In this document: one piece after another, positions 7,541-16,900 of the stretch
Layout of the letters: each line of letters begins with the position of its first letter
Position numbering within the stretch: position 1 is the first letter of the stretch
IMG/VR virus record: IMGVR_UViG_3300044948_000910
Location: 1-48,152 of that record
Direction: 5' to 3' (one strand)
DNA: 48,152 nt
Source of the DNA: a virus
Translations under genes and position numbers: made by a program
Notes under the pieces: generated by a model
What the model saw: the letters and a program-made list of their open reading frames with translations, nothing else
Databases searched by the model: none
Told to the model about the DNA's origin: nothing

Positions 7541-8980
7541 CTAAATAAACCCTATTCGCCGTTGCGATCCACCTTCGCGCTCTCTTGCTGGAGCAGAATC
7601 CATCGCGTCCAACAAGCTGTGATGGTCCAATTTGTCTTTTCCGGCGCGTGCGGCCAGTCTCGCTCCTTCGCGAATAACGAAGGTAACGTCGGACAAGGGG
7701 CGGCCAGCCAATTCCTTTGCTAAGGGTTTGGGATCTACGTCATCCTCTTTTGGTAACGTAGACAAGAGCGTTTCAAGCAAAGACAAGACTTCGCCTTCGC
7801 TTGCAAAGTCGACGTTGATGACATGATCGAATCGTCCGCGCCGCAAAATTGCGGGATCGATCATGTCGACTCGATTCGTCATGGCGATAATCAGCACGTC
7901 GTTCTTTGTTGCCTCTGGAATACGCCGCAAGAACTCAGCGACTTCTTCGACGCGGTGGTGTCCAGATCCCATTTCCCGATCAGCAAGGAAGGCTTCCATC
8001 TCATCAATAACGAGCACGGATGGCGAGTTTTGCATCGCCTTGTCGAATACTTCAGCGACCTTCTTGCTCGTCTCGTGAATGTACGGGCTGGCGACACTGG
8101 AGGCCTCAATCTGGAAACTTGGCCATCCCAGAAAATCGACCAGGCGCTCAACTGCAAAAGTCTTTCCACACCCTGGGGGGCCATGCAGAACTACCGCAGC
8201 GGGGAAATCTATACCTAATGCCTTATAGCGCTCACGGTTCTGAACGATATCGACAATGTGTTCGTTGAAAAAATCAGCAAGCTCAGGACGCCCAGCAAGT
8301 TCAAATACCCTGGGGGCTGATCCCTGGTCATGCGTTTCTGTCTTGGCTTCAGTTCTCTCTGTTTGTTTGGTCTCAGTGCGGTCGGGAGGTACCCGATGCC
8401 TATCGGCCGGAATTATTTCGGTAACTTCGATACCTGCAGCTTGGACTACATCTTTGAGGTGGTTAGCCCCAAGCCAACTCAAGGTTTGACGCAACCGCCT
8501 GAATGATTTGGCTGAAACACTTGCACCACCAGTTAGCCAATATCCGAGAACCACATCATCTTCAGTTCTTGAACTGATGCTGTAGGTTGGCAGGATGCGA
8601 CTGATCTTTTCGACGTACAAGGCATCCTGAAGAGGAGTCTCCGCATCGATATCACGCGTAGCCTTCAGCGCAAGCGCGAATGAAAGCGCTTCCGCCTTGG
8701 TGCTTGGTGAGTCACCATCAGAAACGGGGCAAAGGACTTGGCTTGATCCGCACGAGATTTCCCAAAGTACCGTCTCGCCAAAGTTGAATGAGCCAAATAG
8801 TCCTGCGTCGATCAGTCCCGCTTCAATCCATCGCTGAGCAAGCTCATTCTGGACAATAAGGGCACGGCCACCGCCTGGTGTTTCCAGAATTTGCCAATTC
8901 GGGCCCTCGAATAGTGCGACACGCGTCTTCGCGCCGTCAGGCAACTTGAAGCCAATTGGAAGCCACGCATCAAATGCCAT
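7541..8980 (-). CDS. Classical AAA+ ATPase
   Basis: A 479-residue protein. The N-terminal ~225 residues are not recognised and end in a charged Thr/Glu-rich linker. The C-terminal half is one AAA+ module of the Cdc48/FtsH type: Walker A HGPPGCGKT (about 266-274), Walker B VLVIDEMEAF (322-331), sensor 1 IIAMTNR (364-370) and arginine finger region LRRGRFD (379-385). No protease motif (HEXXH) is present, so it would be an unfoldase, remodeller or switch. It follows the Hsp70-like gene by 3 nt and its end overlaps the ribosome binding site of the next gene, so the genes are probably co-translated. Hsp70 plus AAA+ suggests disaggregation-like cooperation, which is inference. Confidence 0.9.
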   Translation of the reverse strand: MAFDAWLPIGFKLPDGAKTRVALFEGPNWQILETPGGGRALIVQNELAQRWIEAGLIDAGLFGSFNFGETVLWEISCGSSQVLCPVSDGDSPSTKAEALSFALALKATRDIDAETPLQDALYVEKISRILPTYSISSRTEDDVVLGYWLTGGASVSAKSFRRLRQTLSWLGANHLKDVVQAAGIEVTEIIPADRHRVPPDRTETKQTERTEAKTETHDQGSAPRVFELAGRPELADFFNEHIVDIVQNRERYKALGIDFPAAVVLHGPPGCGKTFAVERLVDFLGWPSFQIEASSVASPYIHETSKKVAEVFDKAMQNSPSVLVIDEMEAFLADREMGSGHHRVEEVAEFLRRIPEATKNDVLIIAMTNRVDMIDPAILRRGRFDHVINVDFASEGEVLSLLETLLSTLPKEDDVDPKPLAKELAGRPLSDVTFVIREGARLAARAGKDKLDHHSLLDAMDSAPAREREGGSQRRIGFI

Positions 8981-8983
8981 AGA

Positions 8984-11476
8984 TCAACTCCGCACGATAT
9001 TCGTGCTGGCCATCATTTCATCATCGCCAGCCGAGCCGATACGCACCGAGTCAAGATGCGCCACCACTGCCCTTAGTTTGTCGATATCGTTTGCCTTCAG
9101 TGCCTCGGTTCCCGCTGCAACCAACTGTGCATGCTCGTGCACATCCGGAAAAAGATATGAGTCTTGGGCCAGCCACTTGAAGCGGTCGATCACGAACCAG
9201 TCCTGCCGCCACAGAATCAAGAAGTTCTTCCCTCGCAATTCGTCCAGGTGGCTTTCAAAATCACCACTGTTGTTGTCGATCGAACGCTGTGCTGTCTTGG
9301 CTAGATTGTCGAATGCATTCGCTTCAGTTGGGCGGGCATGTTCCCGAACGTGCTTATCGAAAAATTCCACTGCCTTATCGAACTCAAGCTGGCGAATTTC
9401 CTTCAGATGCTCCTTGCGAGCAAGAGCCAGTAGTCGCTTGGCCTCCTGGACATTGTCCATTGCCTGTTTGGCCGCTTCGGGGTCAGTCTCACCCGACTTC
9501 ATGGATTCCGCTTGCTCTAATTTCTCGCGAGCCTGATCCAGTTTCGGATCATCGATCTTCGATGCCATTTCTTCTAAACGCGCCATCGCGTGCTCGGATT
9601 GCTCTTCAACCAGTTTTGAAGCTTTGGTGTAATCGATTTGGCCGTCCTGGCGGGAGTAGAAGTTGCGCCCACTGTGAAACAAGCCGCCAATTGAAGGTAC
9701 CGAAACCTCCATCTTGATGTTCCCGGAATCCAGGATTTCGTATTCACAGATGAGCTCGGCGCCAGCAGCTATAACTCCATCGTCAAAGTCTGAACCTTTG
9801 ATCTCAAACATCCCGATGAAACGGTTATCGGTGACTGGATCCGAGATTTCACCTTCCCACAGTTTGAACTTGATAGATCCAGCGCTACCGGCCTTGAGGG
9901 ATTCCTCGGATTTGAAGGTCTTCTTGCCCTTCTTAGGCAACTGATCGCCTTCTCGGACAAGATGATCAAGGACGATCCGTCCGCCCAGTTTGTCCCGAGC
10001 TTCCACGCCGATGGAGTGAGAAGCGGGAATTGCATCGATGCTGGCAGCCGTCCTGGAAATTACGATCTTGTCTTCACGAAGGGCAACAGGCCCACCCTTG
10101 GAATCAAAGACGAAGACCTTAAACATGTTCTCCCCAGGCTTCGCTAGACTAAGCTCGACCGACGCGCCATCCTTAAGCGCCAAGCGGCCTGACGACCATC
10201 CGGTGTCCAGACTGTCAATCTGGAATTCCGCGCCATCAGCTGCCTTCCCACCGAGCTTGGCCATCACCTTGGCCTTTGAGTCTGGGGTCCGAGAAATGTA
10301 GTTAAAGGAAAGGTCTAGCGCGCCTCCCGCACTAATTGCCCCTCTAGCATTTTTGCGGCCACGAGTTTGCGACGACCAGTCGATTGATTCGGCAAAGACA
10401 GCCGCACCTTCAGCCACTGCCGTCATGGGGTTAACGTCTGTCGAAGAAGCGATGCCAAGTTCAAAAGCAACTTTGTCTCTGAGCGGCTTGTACTGTGTTG
10501 GACCTCCTACGAACACCACACGCTCAACGTCGTGCGGGCTATATCCAGCTTTCTCTAGGGTTTCGCGAGCGGACTGAATGGATTCTTCGAGCTTGCCAGA
10601 GATCAGATCATCAAGTAGATCTCGGCCAAACGGGATATCGACGTAGATTTCCCCACCGGACTCATCTGTAACGCCGAGATCAGACTCAGTCAGGCTGATT
10701 ACGGACTCTTCCTTCGCAGATAGCTCGATTTTTGCCTTTTCAGCAGCCCAAAGGCACATTCTGATAAGCGACTTGTACTTGGCATTGGCACTGAAATCGT
10801 CAGGGAGCTCAAAGTTGGAAAGCAGCCACGGCTTCACGACGTTATCAAGGATGGCGCGATCAAAATCGGTACCGCCACACATGGCAACACCGCCGTGAGC
10901 CAATAAACTGACGCGACCGCTAATGCTTTCTGCAAGAGCAATATCCAATGTGCCGCCACCAAGGTCGAACACGAGGAAGACACCATCGCCTTTTCGCTGT
11001 CGCATAACACTCATGACAGCCGCGACCGGCTCCTGCATCAAGGCAACACTCCCCAGGCCGGCCATTTCAGCCGCAGCCAATGTTGCATCCTTTTGCATCT
11101 GATTGAAGGCAGCAGGAACGGTAATGACGGTTCCAGTCTCTCCGCTATTTCGGATTTCCTCCGGAAGGTAGCCAAAGCATAACTTCAGAATTTCTGCGGA
11201 GCACTCTTCTGGCGTCATCGTAATGTTTACCGCCCCCAACTTCACCGGGGTGCTCGTCCCCATCATGCGTTTGAACTTGGTCGCGGCATTATCTGGATTC
11301 TTTGCGGCACTATCGTATGCACGCTTACCAAGGTACTTGTTGCCTCTTCGATCAATGAAGATGGCTGACGGCGTTACGTCGTTTTGATCGGGGCTCTTGT
11401 ACAAGCGCACAGATTCCCCGTCATAGGAACAAATGGCACTGTTCGTCGTGCCGAGGTCAATCCCGATGTATTTCAT
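8984..11476 (-). CDS. Hsp70/DnaK-like chaperone with long C-terminal extension
   Basis: An 830-residue protein. The actin-like ATPase domain is complete: phosphate 1 IGIDLGTTNSA (4-14), phosphate 2 VFDLGGGTLDIAL (169-181) and adenosine motif VVFVGGPTQYKPLRD (320-334). It is longer than a housekeeping DnaK (about 640 residues). Beyond about residue 370 the substrate-binding part is divergent, beta-rich and followed by a long charged helical tail rather than a DnaK lid ending in EEV. The ATG overlaps the stop of the GrpE-like gene (ATGA). It is therefore a specialised Hsp70, not the cell's main DnaK, most likely acting with the GrpE-like, AAA+ and J-like products of the same operon. Confidence 0.9.
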   Translation of the reverse strand: MKYIGIDLGTTNSAICSYDGESVRLYKSPDQNDVTPSAIFIDRRGNKYLGKRAYDSAAKNPDNAATKFKRMMGTSTPVKLGAVNITMTPEECSAEILKLCFGYLPEEIRNSGETGTVITVPAAFNQMQKDATLAAAEMAGLGSVALMQEPVAAVMSVMRQRKGDGVFLVFDLGGGTLDIALAESISGRVSLLAHGGVAMCGGTDFDRAILDNVVKPWLLSNFELPDDFSANAKYKSLIRMCLWAAEKAKIELSAKEESVISLTESDLGVTDESGGEIYVDIPFGRDLLDDLISGKLEESIQSARETLEKAGYSPHDVERVVFVGGPTQYKPLRDKVAFELGIASSTDVNPMTAVAEGAAVFAESIDWSSQTRGRKNARGAISAGGALDLSFNYISRTPDSKAKVMAKLGGKAADGAEFQIDSLDTGWSSGRLALKDGASVELSLAKPGENMFKVFVFDSKGGPVALREDKIVISRTAASIDAIPASHSIGVEARDKLGGRIVLDHLVREGDQLPKKGKKTFKSEESLKAGSAGSIKFKLWEGEISDPVTDNRFIGMFEIKGSDFDDGVIAAGAELICEYEILDSGNIKMEVSVPSIGGLFHSGRNFYSRQDGQIDYTKASKLVEEQSEHAMARLEEMASKIDDPKLDQAREKLEQAESMKSGETDPEAAKQAMDNVQEAKRLLALARKEHLKEIRQLEFDKAVEFFDKHVREHARPTEANAFDNLAKTAQRSIDNNSGDFESHLDELRGKNFLILWRQDWFVIDRFKWLAQDSYLFPDVHEHAQLVAAGTEALKANDIDKLRAVVAHLDSVRIGSAGDDEMMASTNIVRS

Positions 11477-11847
11477 GACTCTGCCTTCCTGAGCATCACT
11501 GTGCCTTGTTTTTTTAGCCCTTCGGGGCCCATGATGATGGGTTCCACCATCTGATCAACCAAGAGTTGATCATCAGGATCAAAGTCGCCAATGTTTAAAG
11601 CCGATGCTGCCATGCCGGGATCGAAAGGCTGGCCTTCGACGTTAACCAACTTCAGGCCGCTCGCATCAAGGCTATCCTCGACCTTCTTTTGGAAATAGCG
11701 AAGCTGGTTGACGTATCTGGCACCTTCTCCTGCATCCAGCTTGTTAACCACCCGCGCAAAGAGCCTAGAAAAACGCCAGCTTTCAACAGCGACATCGATC
11801 AGTGATCGTTCCAGCTGCTCATTATTCTGATTGTTATCAGTTGTCAT
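11473..11847 (-). CDS. Divergent short GrpE-like nucleotide exchange factor
   Basis: A 124-residue protein starting at ATG 11847 (TAATG overlap with the decayed upstream gene, G-rich stretch upstream). An N-terminal helix region (RSLIDVAVESWRFSRLFARV) is followed by a GrpE head-like part. The segment GLKLVNVEGQPFDPGMAASA fits the GrpE pattern of a hydrophobic-G-PFDP-(H)-A motif, and the last 20 residues resemble the closing beta strand (QGTVMLRKAE). It is shorter than a typical GrpE (about 190 residues) because the long N-terminal coiled coil is reduced. It would exchange nucleotide on the adjacent Hsp70-like protein. The assignment rests on these motifs and on gene order. Confidence 0.65.
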   Translation of the reverse strand: MTTDNNQNNEQLERSLIDVAVESWRFSRLFARVVNKLDAGEGARYVNQLRYFQKKVEDSLDASGLKLVNVEGQPFDPGMAASALNIGDFDPDDQLLVDQMVEPIIMGPEGLKKQGTVMLRKAES

Positions 11848-12309
11848 TACCCCCCCGCAGTCTGCCATTTTCGACAAAGTGACCTACTCACAACATAGGT
11901 ATACCAAGACCTTGCGTCATTTCGATCGTCCGAGATGACGATAATCCCATGGTGGCTCCGAGCTCCCATATCGACGTTCAAGAACCTATTACCTTTGGCC
12001 GAGACTCGCCACTTGCGGTGGAACCAGCGTGTTCGACGAGATGCTTGATTTCTTTGGCGCGCCTCGCGGCGCTCGGGACCGTCGTAGTCGCTCATCTTCT
12101 CGGTACAGACGCACCCAACCTCGAACTGAACTACCAGTTTCAGTGTACTCCATGATGTGGACGTATCGAACTCACTCCTTTCCTTACATCTAGCAGGTCG
12201 CATAGCCAGACTTGTTCACGGCATCACCGTCGGCGCGGATGTCGATGACATCGACACAGTTCCACCCCTTGTGGGGGATGCCCTGCTGGTCCCAACGGTT
12301 ATCGCTCAT
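11847..12309 (-). pseudogene. Decayed small conserved gene (three stops and a frameshift)
   Basis: ATG 12309 opens a frame reading MSDNRWDQQGIPHKGWNCVD for 39 codons to a TAG at 12192. The same frame then gives, within seven codons, TAG-ATG-TAA-GGA-AAG-GAG-TGA before continuing VRYVHIME. About 12150 the conserved reading moves to another frame, which continues FEVGCVCTEKMSDYDGPERR and RKWRVSAKGNRFLNVD to a TAA at 11849-11847. I recall a widespread bacterial family running through these blocks in order, with a CEMCG-E--R-VHIMEH motif at the broken point, so this looks like an inactivated copy. Short translation from 12309 or from an internal ATG at 12095 remains possible. Confidence 0.6.
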
Positions 12310-12432
12310 TAAACATCCCTTATTATCATCATAATGAGTATCACTAAGTCGCATAACGCCGCTATAGACTTAGCTTAGTGCGACACATATACTGTGCGCA
12401 AGAGTGCCAACCAGCCATTATTGGCTCGCAAG
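12310..12432. promoter_or_regulatory. Divergent promoter/operator region
   Basis: This region separates the leftward chaperone operon from the rightward defence operon. For the rightward side, TAGACT (12365-12370) and TATACT (12388-12393) are 17 bases apart and make a plausible -35/-10 pair. Overlapping inverted repeats surround it: CTAAGTC (344-350 of 12,000) with GACTTAG (367-373), and CACTAAG (342-348) with CTTAGTG (374-380). Such sites overlapping a promoter, next to a WYL regulator gene, suggest an autoregulatory operator. An AT-rich leftward stretch (TATGATGATAAT on the minus strand) could serve the chaperone operon. Confidence 0.55.
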
Positions 12433-13335
12433 ATGTCAAACGAAGAAATTTCAGAACTGACTCAGCCCCAGCGCGACCGACTCGCCTTCATCGAGTTGCG
12501 TCTGCGCTTCATCGGGGAAATTCGCCGCCAGGATTTGGTGGCACGATTTGGTATCCAGGCGGCGGCTGCGACAAGGGATATCGCCCAGTACAAAGAGATT
12601 GCTCAGCGCAATCTCGACTACGACCCCAAGGGCAAGGTGTACGTGCGCGGCGAGTGGTTTCGCCCGGTGTTCGAGTATCCGGTAGAGCGCGTGCTCGCTT
12701 GGCTGTCGCAGGGGTTTGGGGATGGTGAGCCACTACGGTTCAAATCTCTTGTTTCATGTGAAGGGCCTGCGTTATTAAACAAGCCGGATCTCGAAACGCT
12801 GTCTGTGCTGACGCGCGCCATTCATCGAAAGGGTGTTGTCGAGATTTCATATCGAGCGTTGTCCAGCGGACTGACCACGCGGGAGATCGTCCCGTTTGCA
12901 CTGGCTGACAACGGGTTGCGCTGGCATGTACGTGCCTATGATCGGCGCAGTGGCGAATTTCGGGATTTTGTCCTGACACGTATTGCCGATGCCCGACTGA
13001 TATCTGGCCGCACTGAAGAACACGAGATGCCAGACCAGGACATCCAGTGGACCCGAATTGTCGAGCTTGAACTGGTGCCGCACCCGGCGAACGTCCAGCA
13101 TCCCGACGCTATTGAAGCCGACTATGGCATGGATGGCGGGGCTCTTCGCATTCGTGTCCGTGCCGCTGTGGCAGGCTACCTGCTCCGCCGATGGAACGTG
13201 GACTGCACCGAGAATCACGGCCTCAAAGGTGCCGAGTACCACCTGTGGCTTCGCAATCACCTATCGCTGGTTGATGTAGCCAACCTCAGTATCGCGCCTG
13301 GGTACGTAGCGCCGACACGATCAACGGACAATTGA
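12433..13335 (+). CDS. WYL-domain transcriptional regulator (BrxR/CapW-like)
   Basis: A 300-residue protein. An upstream in-frame GTG at 12394 lies directly behind the predicted -10 element, so the ATG at 12433 is preferred. The N-terminus (QRDRLAFIELRLRFIGEI, then RQDLVARFGIQAAAATRDI) is the winged-helix part typical of BrxR/CapW-like regulators. The middle carries the WYL-type beta domain (IHRKGVVEISYRALSSGLT, LRWHVRAYDRRSGEFRDFVL). Members of this group repress defence operons and bind inverted repeats upstream of their own gene. It stands first in the operon with matching inverted repeats at its promoter. Confidence 0.9.
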   Translation: MSNEEISELTQPQRDRLAFIELRLRFIGEIRRQDLVARFGIQAAAATRDIAQYKEIAQRNLDYDPKGKVYVRGEWFRPVFEYPVERVLAWLSQGFGDGEPLRFKSLVSCEGPALLNKPDLETLSVLTRAIHRKGVVEISYRALSSGLTTREIVPFALADNGLRWHVRAYDRRSGEFRDFVLTRIADARLISGRTEEHEMPDQDIQWTRIVELELVPHPANVQHPDAIEADYGMDGGALRIRVRAAVAGYLLRRWNVDCTENHGLKGAEYHLWLRNHLSLVDVANLSIAPGYVAPTRSTDN

Positions 13336-13346
13336 GGACGACGGCC

Positions 13347-13712
13347 ATGCCATGCGCAGCAACTCACCGAATCATCAACTTCGCAGCGACAGCGAGTTAC
13401 CTTGCCTCTCGGCCGCCGGAGCAGCAACAGGGCATCACGCATCCAATTGTCGGTGGAACCACTTCAGCACTGCTGGCGAGCTTGCCTGATGCCATTGAAC
13501 CGGCCATCCATCCGCATCACCGTCAGTTTTTTCATAGCTTCGCGTTCGCCGGTATGGTCGGCTACGGCCTGCATCGAGCCTACCGATGGAATCCAGAAAC
13601 AGACGGGCAAAAGCTGTTGCGCGTAGGCGCTCTGGTTGTCGGCTCCGCGTACTTGCTTCACCTCGCGGCTGACTTGTTTACCGCACGCTCCATTCCCGTT
13701 CTCGGCAAGTAA
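13347..13712 (+). CDS. YdjM-like inner-membrane metal-dependent hydrolase
   Basis: About 121 residues. The ATG at 13347 is preferred over an overlapping TTG at 13332, with GAGG about 9 nt upstream. The protein shows the pattern of the LexA-binding/YdjM family: a glycine-rich segment, then SLPDAIEP, HHRQFFHSFAF with metal-ligand-like histidines, and near the end LLHLAADLFTARSIPVLG. Hydrophobic stretches suggest membrane association. It begins 11 nt after the regulator and is probably co-expressed. Its role in defence is unknown. Confidence 0.75.
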   Translation: MPCAATHRIINFAATASYLASRPPEQQQGITHPIVGGTTSALLASLPDAIEPAIHPHHRQFFHSFAFAGMVGYGLHRAYRWNPETDGQKLLRVGALVVGSAYLLHLAADLFTARSIPVLGK

Positions 13713-13723
13713 GGAGGCTCATC

Positions 13724-13930
13724 ATGGCAAAAACCCCTGGCAATCACGGTAAGCACTGGACCCCGGAGGCTGTTTCTCAGCTCAATGATTTGGCAAAGCA
13801 GAATACGCCGACCCGTGTTATCGGCCTGAAGATGCAGCGCACGCCCGAAGCCGTGGCGCAAAAGGCTAGTCAGGAAAAGATCTCGCTCAAGCCGACCAAC
13901 CAGTCGCCATACAACCGTCGCAAACCCTGA
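13724..13930 (+). CDS. Small basic helical protein (SANT/Myb-like)
   Basis: A 68-residue protein with a very strong ribosome binding site (AAGGAGG, 8 nt before the ATG). The sequence HWTPEAVSQLNDLAKQNTPT followed by GLKMQRTPEAVAQKASQEKI resembles a three-helix SANT/Myb-type DNA-binding fold, and the tail is basic (YNRRKP). It lies between the YdjM-like gene and the helicase. The good start signal and sensible composition make it a real gene. It might be a DNA-binding accessory factor. Confidence 0.75.
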   Translation: MAKTPGNHGKHWTPEAVSQLNDLAKQNTPTRVIGLKMQRTPEAVAQKASQEKISLKPTNQSPYNRRKP

Positions 13931-13966
13931 AACAGCGGCAATCCGGCGCAAACGACAGACACCCTC

Positions 13967-16900
13967 ATGCTGAAGCTAGAGCAGATCCAGAAAAACGCAG
14001 CCATCTCCGGCATTGAGCCCGGACAAGTGGTGCGTGTCGTGACCACGGAACCGGCTGGCGACAGCGCTCTCACCGTCTATTACAAAACATCGGATGGCAA
14101 ACTTCTGGAGCGGATGCTGTTCCGCACAGACGAGGCAAATCTGTCGTTGGCCGAGGCCGGTCGGCCGTGGGCGTTCGATGCGCCAGGCGAAGAATTCAAG
14201 CTTGCCACCGAAGCCTACCGGATCAATCTGGCGCACCTGTTCGATCCGATGATGGCCGTCCATACGTCCAACGTCGAACCACTGCCGCACCAGATTACGG
14301 CAGTCTACGAATCTATGCTGCCGCGCCAGCCGCTGCGCTATGTACTGGCGGATGACCCTGGTGCAGGCAAGACCATCATGGCCGGGCTGTTCATCCGTGA
14401 ACTGCTGATGCGTGCCGACGCCAAGCGTGTGCTGATCGTCGCGCCCGGCAGCCTGGTCGAACAGTGGCAAGACGAAATGTTCGAGAAGTTCGGTCTGTCC
14501 TTCTTGCTGTTTTCCCGCGAGCAAGTTGAACAATCACGAAGTGGCAATCCCTTCGACGACATCGACCTGATGGTTGCCAGGGTAGACCAGCTATCCCGTA
14601 GCGAAGACCTCCAGGAAAAGCTGCGCCTTTCGCATTGGGATCTGATCGTCGTCGACGAAGCGCACAAGCTCTCGGCCAGCTACTTTGGCAACAAGGTCAA
14701 CAAGACCAAACGCTTCCAACTCGGCGAATTGCTGGGTTCTATTACCCGCCACTTTCTGCTGATGACCGCCACGCCTCACAACGGCAAGGAAGAGGACTTC
14801 CAGTTATTTATGTCGTTGCTGGACTCCGACCGCTTCTACGGCAAGTTCCGCGATGGCGCGCACAAGGTCGATGTCACCGATCTGATGCGCCGAATGGTCA
14901 AGGAAGACCTGCTCAAGTTTGATGGCTCCCCCCTGTTCCCCGAGCGCCGTGCCCGCACTGCCAACTACAAACTCTCCGACAAGGAGGCCGCGCTTTACGC
15001 CGCTGTCACCGACTACGTGAAGGAGGAGATGAACCGTGCGGATCAATTGCAAGATGGCGCACGTAAGGGCACGGTAGGCTTCGCGCTGACCTCGCTGCAG
15101 CGCCGCCTAGCATCGAGCCCGGAAGCTATCTACCAGTCGCTCAAACGCCGTAGCAACAAGCTCAAGCGTCGTGTCGAGGAAGAAAAACTTCGTCAGCGTG
15201 GCCAGACGCTGGCAGAGACCATAAGCCTGAACAATATCCCCGAGGACATTTGGGAATCTGCTGATGCACTCTCACCGGACGACTACGAGAACTTCGAAGA
15301 AGCCGTCGTCGATCAAGCCACGGCAGCACAGACCATCCAGGAGCTTGAGGCCGAAATCATCATCCTCGAAGGTCTGGAGGAACAGGCCCGCCAGGTCGTC
15401 CACTCTGGCCAGGATCGCAAGTGGGATGAGCTATCCAAACTACTGCAGAACACGCCCGAGATGCACGATGCAGACGGTCGTCAACGTAAGCTCATCATCT
15501 TCACCGAGCACCGCGACACGCTGAACTACCTCGCGGTCAAGATTCGCGGCCTGATCGGCAACGAAGAGTCTGTCGTGATGATCCACGGCGGCGTCAAACG
15601 CGAAGATCGCCGCAAGGTGCAAGAGCTATTCCGCAACGATCCGGACACCCGCGTGTTGCTGGCCACCGATGCGGCGGGCGAAGGTGTGAACCTGCAAAAC
15701 GCCAACCTGATGGTCAACTACGATCTGCCGTGGAACCCCAACCGGCTGGAGCAGCGCTTCGGTCGTATCCACCGCATCGGCCAGACTGAGGTCTGTCACC
15801 TGTGGAACATGGTCGCCGCCGAAACCCGCGAGGGCGACGTATTCCAGCGCCTGTTTGAAAAACTGGAGGTCGAGCGCAAAGCGCTGGGCGGTCGCGTGTT
15901 CGACATCCTCGGCGAGGTGTTTGAAGAAAAAAGCCTCAAAGACCTGCTGATCGAAGCCATCCGCTACGGTGATGACCCCGAGATACGCGCCCGACTGCAC
16001 CGCAAGGTCGAAGGCGCCCTCGATACTCAGCACCTCGAAACCATCATCAAGCGCAACGCACTATGTGAAGAGGTGATGGACGAGCGACGCCTGTTTGCCG
16101 TCAAGGAAGAGATGGAAAAGGCCGAAGCCCGCAAGCTGCAACCCTATTTCATCCGCTCCTTTTTCAACCAGGCATTCCAGCAACTTGGCGGCGAGCTGCG
16201 CCCCCGCGAGCAAGGCCGTTACGAGATCACCCACGTTCCGGCCAATATCCGCGAACGGGATCGGCAAATCACAGGCCGCGACCGTCGCAATGCCGACCCG
16301 GTGCTGCGCCGCTATGAGCGAGTCTGCTTCGAGAAGCAGTTCGTCCGTCTCACCGAGCGGATTGGCGCACCGATGGCCAGCCTGATGCATCCAGGCCATC
16401 CGCTCATGCAGTCCGTGACCGATCTCGTGCTGGAACAGCATCGCAACAAGCTCAAGCAGGGAACTGTGCTGGTCGATCCGAGCGACATGGGCATCACACC
16501 CAAGGTGATGTTCATCATCGACCACTCGGTGAGAGAAGGCGCCGACCCCGCCCACGTCGTGTCTCGCCGTATGCAATTTGTCGAGATCGACCCACAAGGC
16601 AGCGCAATCAACGCCGGCTGGGCACCCCACCTCGACCTGGAGCCGATCAGCAAGGCGGATATGGGCTTGATCGAGGATGTACTGAGCGCGTCCTGGCTCA
16701 GTGGTCAGCATGGCCAGATCCTTGAACAAGTTGCTCTCTCTCATGCCGCCACGCACCTTGTGCCCGAGCACTTTGACGAAGTACGCACCCGGCGTGAAAA
16801 GAACGTCGACAAGACCCTGACTGCTGTACATGAGCGTCTCGTCAAAGAAATCAACTACTGGTCGGATCGCTACATCAAGTTTCAGGACGACATTGCCGCC

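Noticed and set aside
11949-12155. A 68-codon rightward frame in the decayed gene region
   Set aside because: Antisense to readable remnants of the decayed gene, with no start signal.
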